Assembly (NCBI GenBank): GCA_963277665.1
Contig: CAUJRU010000138.1
Coordinates: 124,001-188,000 of the forward strand
Length of the DNA: 64,000 bases
Direction of reading: 5' to 3'
From: Viscum album
Taxonomy: Eukaryota > Streptophyta > Magnoliopsida > Santalales > Viscaceae
A program made the position numbers and the translations under genes. Below, piece by piece: positions 60,226-64,000 of this stretch (position 1 is the stretch's first letter; each line of letters starts with the position of its first letter). Under the pieces are notes generated by a model. The model made no database searches. It was not told where the DNA came from and saw nothing but the letters and a program-made list of their open reading frames with translations.

Positions 60226-62580
60226 TGAGGGAAAAAACAAGTACTTCCTATACAAACTATATATCCCTACATGGGTTAAAACCCATGTGGACCAGAAGCA
60301 AAGACATATGCTCAGGTAGGATCACATGTGGTGTGTGCCCTAGTGCACGTGGGGTATTTCTAGGAGATCCTCTGAAGATCGTCCACCTTATATATATCCT
60401 TCTCTAGGACTCGAATTCAGTCTCGTGAATTGGCTATCTTCAATGGATTTATGCCTAGGATGTGATAGTGTCTTTTATTACAACAATCGAGATACAACGT
60501 GGTGTGAATCGATCAAGATGCGTGTGGAGTGGTATTGAACCAATGATGGAAATCGGTGATGTTTGTATAGAGATATGCTAGGATTGTTACTCTTCTAATG
60601 GACTAGTGAGGGGGATTTCCTCACCTTTATACATAGATATAGATTGTACTCCCAATTTCATGATTGAGGGTTTATTACCTCTCGGAAGTTTCCTCTATGG
60701 GTGTTACTCCCCAAATGGGATAAAGTCCGTGTTTTCCCACCATGTTCATGAATGTAGAGTAGGTACTCCCTTGTTAGACCAAGGAGAAGTTCCTCTATCC
60801 ATGGAGTCATTACTCTATTGTTTGATCAGGGAGTGGGTCTAACAAATATTCCATATTGATTGATTGTGTACTCCCCTATCAAGTAGGGCGATGTCCTCTA
60901 TTATTGGATTTGGTACTCCCCTGTTGTTCTAGGGGCTAGTCCTCCATACTTGTTGTTCCGGCAGAGTCGGTACTCCCCTTACATGAGAAGGAGTGGGTCC
61001 TCAAGCATAGGTTCAGTACTACCCTACCCATTTAGGGTGATGGTATTCCTTTGTGAATGAGTTTGAAGAGGAATCAATCCATTTTCGTTCCAGGGTCTCC
61101 ATCCTCTAGACACTAACTAGTACTCCCCTACCGGGTTTGGGTGTTGTTCCTTGATTTCTGAAGTGTTTATCCCATTTATATATGGGTGAATTTCCTTCAT
61201 TAGTAGTACTACCCTATTGTATCAGTTTGTGGATGCTTTTTTATGGGGTAGTACTCTTCCTCCTATGAGTTGTAGCATAGAGCAGGTCCTTCATTGGTGT
61301 TGGGGATCCCTCTGTTGTTAGATAATGTTACAAGAAGTGGCCCCTTATTCATGATGTGAATGATACCAAGATAGGATATTCTTATCCAATGATGGAAGGA
61401 GGTGTAGGATAATCCTTACAGGAGTGTCATAGGTTTTCATAGATATTAAGAAGAAGTACTCCTTCAATTTTGGGGCAGTATAAAGGTGTGAGTCCCCCTA
61501 TTATCTCTTGTTATAGAGGATGAATGTGATACATACTCGAGGGAATTGATCAATTAACTGTGTGTCTCGGTGATTGGTGGGCCTTTTTAAATGGGGTTCT
61601 TTAGCATCCACTATGCATGAGGTAATGATGACAAGACCTCTACTATTAGACATTAGAATTTTACCTCGTTTAATGTCCTCAATGGATCAAGTTCCCTATA
61701 ATTTACCATAAGGAATGGTAGTGCTTTTCTAGATGGAGTGCATCTCTCATAGGGGTACCATTTGGGATGGATGAGATCATGGAGTGTCTTCTCCTGGTTT
61801 TATTTTATAGTTAGAGACTACAAATATAATCATGTATCTAGCTATGAGGATGAAACATCATGTGACATAGTGTCTGAGATGAGTATATGTGTGTGCCATC
61901 TGGGAGTCCTTGTGTTATTGTCACATGTTAGGGTTGACACCCCTTTTAGACCGAACTAACATTTCATTTATAGACGAGGATGGTTCCAGGTGAAATTTTT
62001 CTCTTGATTGGGTTTCCCTTTGTATGTGTTGAGAATATTTTTCCCTTTCAGTTTATTTCAATTTCTTTTTGGTATTTTGTGGAGCCTACTGAGAATTGTT
62101 CTTCCGACCCCTTCACATGATTTTCTTGAACCTAATTTGTGTCTTCTGTATATCACAAGGATTTCAACGGAGTCCACATATGACCCAAAGCAAGTAGAGC
62201 TTAGTGAGCTAGATAGACTATGGTTTCTACTAGAACATGGCCAATGCTCCATTCAATAGTTGCATTTGATTGCGATCCCCACCTTCTAAGTAGTTTGGAC
62301 GCTTTTATATTCTTCCTCGGTGGGAGTTGTTTTAACTTTTACAGTTTCATTACTTATGGTTTACTTTAGTAGTTGGATATAGATATATGAATGCAATGAT
62401 TTCATTTGGTTTTTAGAATTCCACATTTAGAGAGCTTAGAGATGTGCGTGTGCATATAGGTACATAAGAAATGTCACCAATGTTAGTGATATCCATTCTC
62501 GGCACTAGTTGTCTTCCCATGACCTATTGGAGGTGGGCATGGGGAGTTGTGGCCCATGCCCCATCTGGCTATGTCGTGAC
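60226..62580 (+). repeat. Probable decayed 5' LTR of a right-hand Gypsy element
   Basis: The right boundary is inferred from the primer-like site directly after a CGTGAC end at 62580. The interior (about 60.65-61.2 kb) is rich in repeated GGTACTCCCC...GTCCTC units that pair with themselves. Open frames here (60606-60842, 61762-61959, 62008-62259) have no known motif. The left end is unknown and may lie left of the Tekay-like insertion. Confidence 0.5.
60860..61040. repeat. Inverted-repeat units in the right-hand decayed LTR
   Basis: Successive units: CCCTA (60874-60878)/TAGGG (60884-60888); CCCCT (60918-60922)/AGGGG (60931-60935); ACTCCCCTT (60972-60980)/AAGGAGT (60988-60994); ACCCTA (61021-61026)/TAGGGT (61033-61038). 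Shared outer words, different but self-complementary inner arms. Confidence 0.65.
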
Positions 62581-62584
62581 GGAG

Positions 62585-62595
62585 TGGTATCAAAT
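62585..62595 (+). promoter_or_regulatory. Decayed primer binding site, tRNA-iMet type
   Basis: Plus strand TGGTATCAAAT, matching the first eight bases of TGGTATCAGAG, four bases after CGTGAC, the usual arrangement at the end of plant Gypsy 5' LTRs. Confidence 0.6.
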
Positions 62596-62950
62596 GGGTT
62601 GGTTCCCATTTGGGAATATACTATCATATGTATGGATTGGGTTGATAAGAGGAAATGTTAGGATATATCGAGTTCGACACCCATGCCATAAGTTCTTGTG
62701 TTGGTGATGTGGCTGGCGTATCCATTCACTTGGACTCTAATAAACTTATAATTGTAATAATACTTTAGGATACATGTTTTTGTTAAATAAAGCATACATG
62801 CATCATATTGATCTAGGTTTTTATGTCCTTCTTGAGTCATCTCCCCCTATATTATCATTGACTATGATACGACTTGTTTCAATTTTTGGATTCCATTGAG
62901 AAGAAATACATACAAGTTTCTCCATTTTTATCATCATGATGATCCATTCT
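62596..62950 (+). other. Leader of the right-hand decayed element
   Basis: No gene or motif recognised. Expected position of the untranslated leader and gag start. Confidence 0.4.
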
Positions 62951-64000
62951 GTGAAGAGTAATCATTGTCGGGAACTAATTATAAGGTGTTTCCTTTGTGT
63001 GGTATACCGATCGTTCCCCAACCCACACAACAGCTAATTTTAATAATAGTTCAGGATGATGATTCACTCATAATGATTTCACTACAGAAGTTCCAAAGGC
63101 AACAACCATTATGGAGAGGTATGATCCAGACACCCATGCCGCAGATGACTAAATCAAAGAAGTCATGAGTTTTTTCCATTTTGTGAGGAAACCTCTTGAT
63201 CATGTGGTGGTCCAATCATTGATCCATTTGCATGATTTTAATGGGTGATAGTGGAGTTTGATGAAACATTCTCATTGTGAGGTGACACTCAATTGGGAAG
63301 AGTTTGAGAAACTCTTCAGGAAGATGTTTACATATCCACAACGAGATAATTGTGTTTCTATGAGCATTTATATCTCTGGTAGGGCATCATGATAGAGGCC
63401 ATGATATTTGAAGAAGTTCACATACATGTCTTGATACATGATGTATATGCCTCAGAATCCATTCTTCAGAGCATCGACCATTGAGCAGGTCATTCATTGG
63501 GATATTAGGCTATCTAAGATTCTTATATGCATTCCCACCTACGCTGGAGTACTACAGCGAGAATTGGTGGAGGAATGTTTTATGGATGATGGGTAGGGGA
63601 TGTGAACTACATTAGTGGTGACATGATTGAAGCATATGCAGGAGATGACAGACAACAAGTTATAGGATTGCAACATAGGAGGCATACCCATGCCCAAAAT
63701 TAGGTAACTAGGTGTGTAGTGTAAGAGAACCATCATGTATCAAATCAGCCACAAGATAGGTAGTGTTACGCCTGGGATTGTCATAGGTATATCACTAGAT
63801 ATTTTCCAACCAACCATGCCACTGAGAGGGAGCCAGGTGATGATCCAACTTCCCAGAGTTTGTTTTTGGTGTATGGATATTTGAAAAGTGGTGTATGGGA
63901 TAGAGATATTGTTGAGTGACCAGAGGTGGTAGGTAGTTCGATTTATTTCCACAACTACAACCAGGTGGTCAAATCCATGATTAGGAAGCTAGAGGATGTG
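62950..64000 (+). pseudogene. Gag remnant of the right-hand decayed element, continues past window
   Basis: The frame 62965-63168 ends with F-Q-R-Q-Q-P and T-P-M-P, fitting the gag entry. At 63294-63350 the plus strand encodes L-N-W-E-E-F-E-K-L-F-R-K-M-F, the capsid T-W-E-E-F-x-x-x-F-x-x-x-F motif, preceded by W-S-L-M-K (usually W-W). At 63764-63805 a knuckle-like C-Y-A-W-D-C-H-R-Y-I-T-R-Y-F keeps the pattern of CX2CX4HX4C poorly. Stops and shifts throughout. Pol would lie beyond 64000. Confidence 0.6.

Overview
The window comes from a plant nuclear genome, most likely a large-genome seed plant. It consists of nested Ty3/Gypsy LTR retrotransposons in several states of decay. I see no host gene, tRNA, rRNA, intact single-copy gene or prokaryotic feature. 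The species cannot be named from the sequence. The evidence is tRNA-Met-type primer sites, chromodomain integrases, a dual-RNase-H (Tat-lineage) element, exact 5-bp target-site duplications, and old flanks that are very AT-rich and CpG-poor.

Layout. (1) 1-4414: a minus-strand chromovirus, its 3' LTR cut by the window start, its internal region shortened and scrambled. (2) 4415 to about 16.5 kb: AT-rich DNA with no recognisable gene. (3) About 16.6-23.73 kb and 44.09-47.5 kb: one very decayed plus-strand Gypsy element. It has LTR remnants on both sides and gag, protease, RT, RNase H and integrase traces between them. It is split by (4) 23735-44087: a 20.35-kb minus-strand Tat-lineage element with ATGTA duplications, inserted in the older element's integrase C-terminal coding region. 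(5) 47768-60220: a 12.45-kb minus-strand Tekay/Del-like chromovirus with AGTGA duplications and 3.7-kb LTRs. (6) 60226-64000: another decayed plus-strand element (LTR, primer site, gag) that runs off the window.

The Tat element is the most interesting part. In its own sense direction it reads: 5' LTR, a long ORF1 with internal 66-codon repeats, gag, protease, RT/RNase H, a second archaeal-type RNase H, integrase, an array of about 37 short inverted-repeat units, a duplicated spacer, an opposite-strand ORF with its own TATA box, polypurine tract, 3' LTR. ORF1, gag and protease share one reading frame over about 6.7 kb, broken only by stop codons.

The strongest unexplained signal is that several minisatellites here are built from units that are themselves inverted repeats. 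When one arm differs between units, the other arm often differs in a compensating way. This is seen in the Tat 3' array, in the Tat LTR minisatellite, and in two unrelated decayed LTRs.

Hand comparison of LTR pairs over short stretches gives a relative order of insertion: Tat element (about 5-6% different over ~310 bp), then the Tekay-like element (about 9% over ~240 bp), then the element at the left edge (roughly a quarter different). These are hand estimates from partial stretches.
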